Below, one piece after another: positions 63,630-64,000 of a stretch of 64,000 nt of DNA (within the stretch, counting starts at the first letter, position 1; the number at the start of each line of letters is the position of its first letter). Position numbers and translations under genes: made by a program. Under the pieces are notes generated by a model. It worked only from the letters and a program-made list of their open reading frames with translations, had not been told where the DNA came from and made no database searches. This stretch comes from Hyphomicrobium sp. (GTDB lineage: Bacteria > Pseudomonadota > Alphaproteobacteria > Rhizobiales > Hyphomicrobiaceae), in assembly GCA_016793445.1 (NCBI GenBank), contig JAEUME010000006.1, positions 1 through 64,000 on the forward strand, given 5' to 3'.

Positions 63630-64000
63630 CGACATTGCCTGCCCTCTTGCGGCTTGCTCGCGTTTCGAATTTGCCGACTGTCTGGAGCAACGTCCTGGCC
63701 GCCGGCGTTCTAGCCGGTGAGCTTTCCGTGCGCGGTATGGCACTGACGCTCTTTGCCATGTCCGCGATGTACACCGGTGGAATGATCCTCAACGATGCCT
63801 TTGATCGCGAGATCGATGCGCGCGAGCGGCCGTCACGTCCAATCCCGTCTGGCGCGATTTCAACGGCTGTTGCGTGGTCGGCCGGCTTGGCGTGTCTCGC
63901 GGCCGGCGTCATCACTCTGGCGGCATTTGGGGCCAGGAGCGCTGGCGGCGGCATCGCACTTGCTGGCGCAATTTTGCTTTATGATGCCTGGCACAAGGGA
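63626..64000 (+). CDS. eboC: EboC, UbiA-type prenyltransferase (partial, runs off the window)
   Basis: The first 125 codons are visible, from a GTG overlapping the eboE stop (GTGA). The product has membrane helices and the UbiA polyprenyl-diphosphate motif NDAFDREIDARERPSRPI. It should attach an isoprenoid to the cyclised product of the ebo pathway in the inner membrane. eboA and eboB may follow beyond the window. Confidence 0.88.
   Translation, partial: MTTLPALLRLARVSNLPTVWSNVLAAGVLAGELSVRGMALTLFAMSAMYTGGMILNDAFDREIDARERPSRPIPSGAISTAVAWSAGLACLAAGVITLAAFGARSAGGGIALAGAILLYDAWHKG

Noticed and set aside
1..64000. tRNA, rRNA, prophage or insertion sequence
   Set aside because: No cloverleaf, rRNA-like block, transposase or phage gene was recognised by eye; a tRNAscan or IS search could still find small items.

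Overview
The window looks like a chromosomal segment of a Gram-negative, PQQ-dependent methylotrophic alphaproteobacterium of the Hyphomicrobiales, most like Hyphomicrobium or Methylobacterium relatives. The evidence is a full calcium-type methanol dehydrogenase cluster (mxaFJGIRSACKLD), pqqA/D/E, a Rhizobiales-type very-long-chain fatty acid (VLCFA) cluster headed by acpXL, a Rhizobiales-type porin and alphaproteobacterial small proteins. The genus is an inference. I saw no rRNA, tRNA, CRISPR array, transposase or prophage.

Layout. Positions 0.26-3.9 kb (minus) hold a three-gene set: a MaoC-SDR fusion, an FkbH-like HAD protein and an acyl carrier protein. Diverging from it, 4.1-11.0 kb (plus) is the acpXL cluster for lipid A very-long-chain acyl groups, with its ketosynthase pair present twice, followed by a likely outer-membrane lipid A oxidase (LpxQ-like) and mogA. 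Positions 12.7-15.2 kb (minus) encode ubiT-ubiU-ubiV, the oxygen-independent ubiquinone hydroxylation genes, divergent from ubiD-ubiX at 15.3-17.4 kb. Positions 17.4-22.5 kb (minus) form one tightly packed operon: pqqA-pqqD-pqqE, a PuuD-like membrane protein, SerC, a degenerate dihydroorotate dehydrogenase-like protein and an M48 membrane peptidase. pqqB and pqqC are absent from the window.

Positions 22.8-29.4 kb are a looser region of a double-hotdog MaoC protein, small exported proteins, a NarL/LuxR response regulator (possibly MxaB/MoxX) and a lipoprotein. Positions 29.7-41.7 kb (plus) are the mxa cluster. A structured leader precedes mxaF, a hairpin lies between mxaF and mxaJ, and a strong intrinsic terminator lies between mxaI and mxaR. 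Three less familiar genes end the cluster. A siderophore-type TonB receptor and a PepSY membrane protein follow at 41.9-45.5 kb.

Positions 46-57 kb are mixed: a lone lpxD, a cold shock gene, a sulfate-binding protein, an RBBP9-type hydrolase, a porin, an XRE-cupin regulator, CFA synthase, a GFA-like protein and a GAF protein. Positions 56.8-64 kb hold an ebo-type locus split into two divergent arms. The minus arm is a soluble-type PQQ sugar dehydrogenase, a cytochrome cL-like protein, eboF and idi. The plus arm is eboD-eboE-eboC, with eboC running off the end.

How it works together: the pqq operon helps make the cofactor used by MxaF and by the PQQ sugar dehydrogenase at 59-61 kb. Two related cytochromes c accept the electrons. 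VLCFA, LpxQ-like and LpxD genes shape the outer membrane. ubiTUV/ubiDX would let quinone synthesis continue without oxygen, and mogA would fit molybdoenzyme use, so a facultatively anaerobic (for example denitrifying) lifestyle is plausible but not shown.
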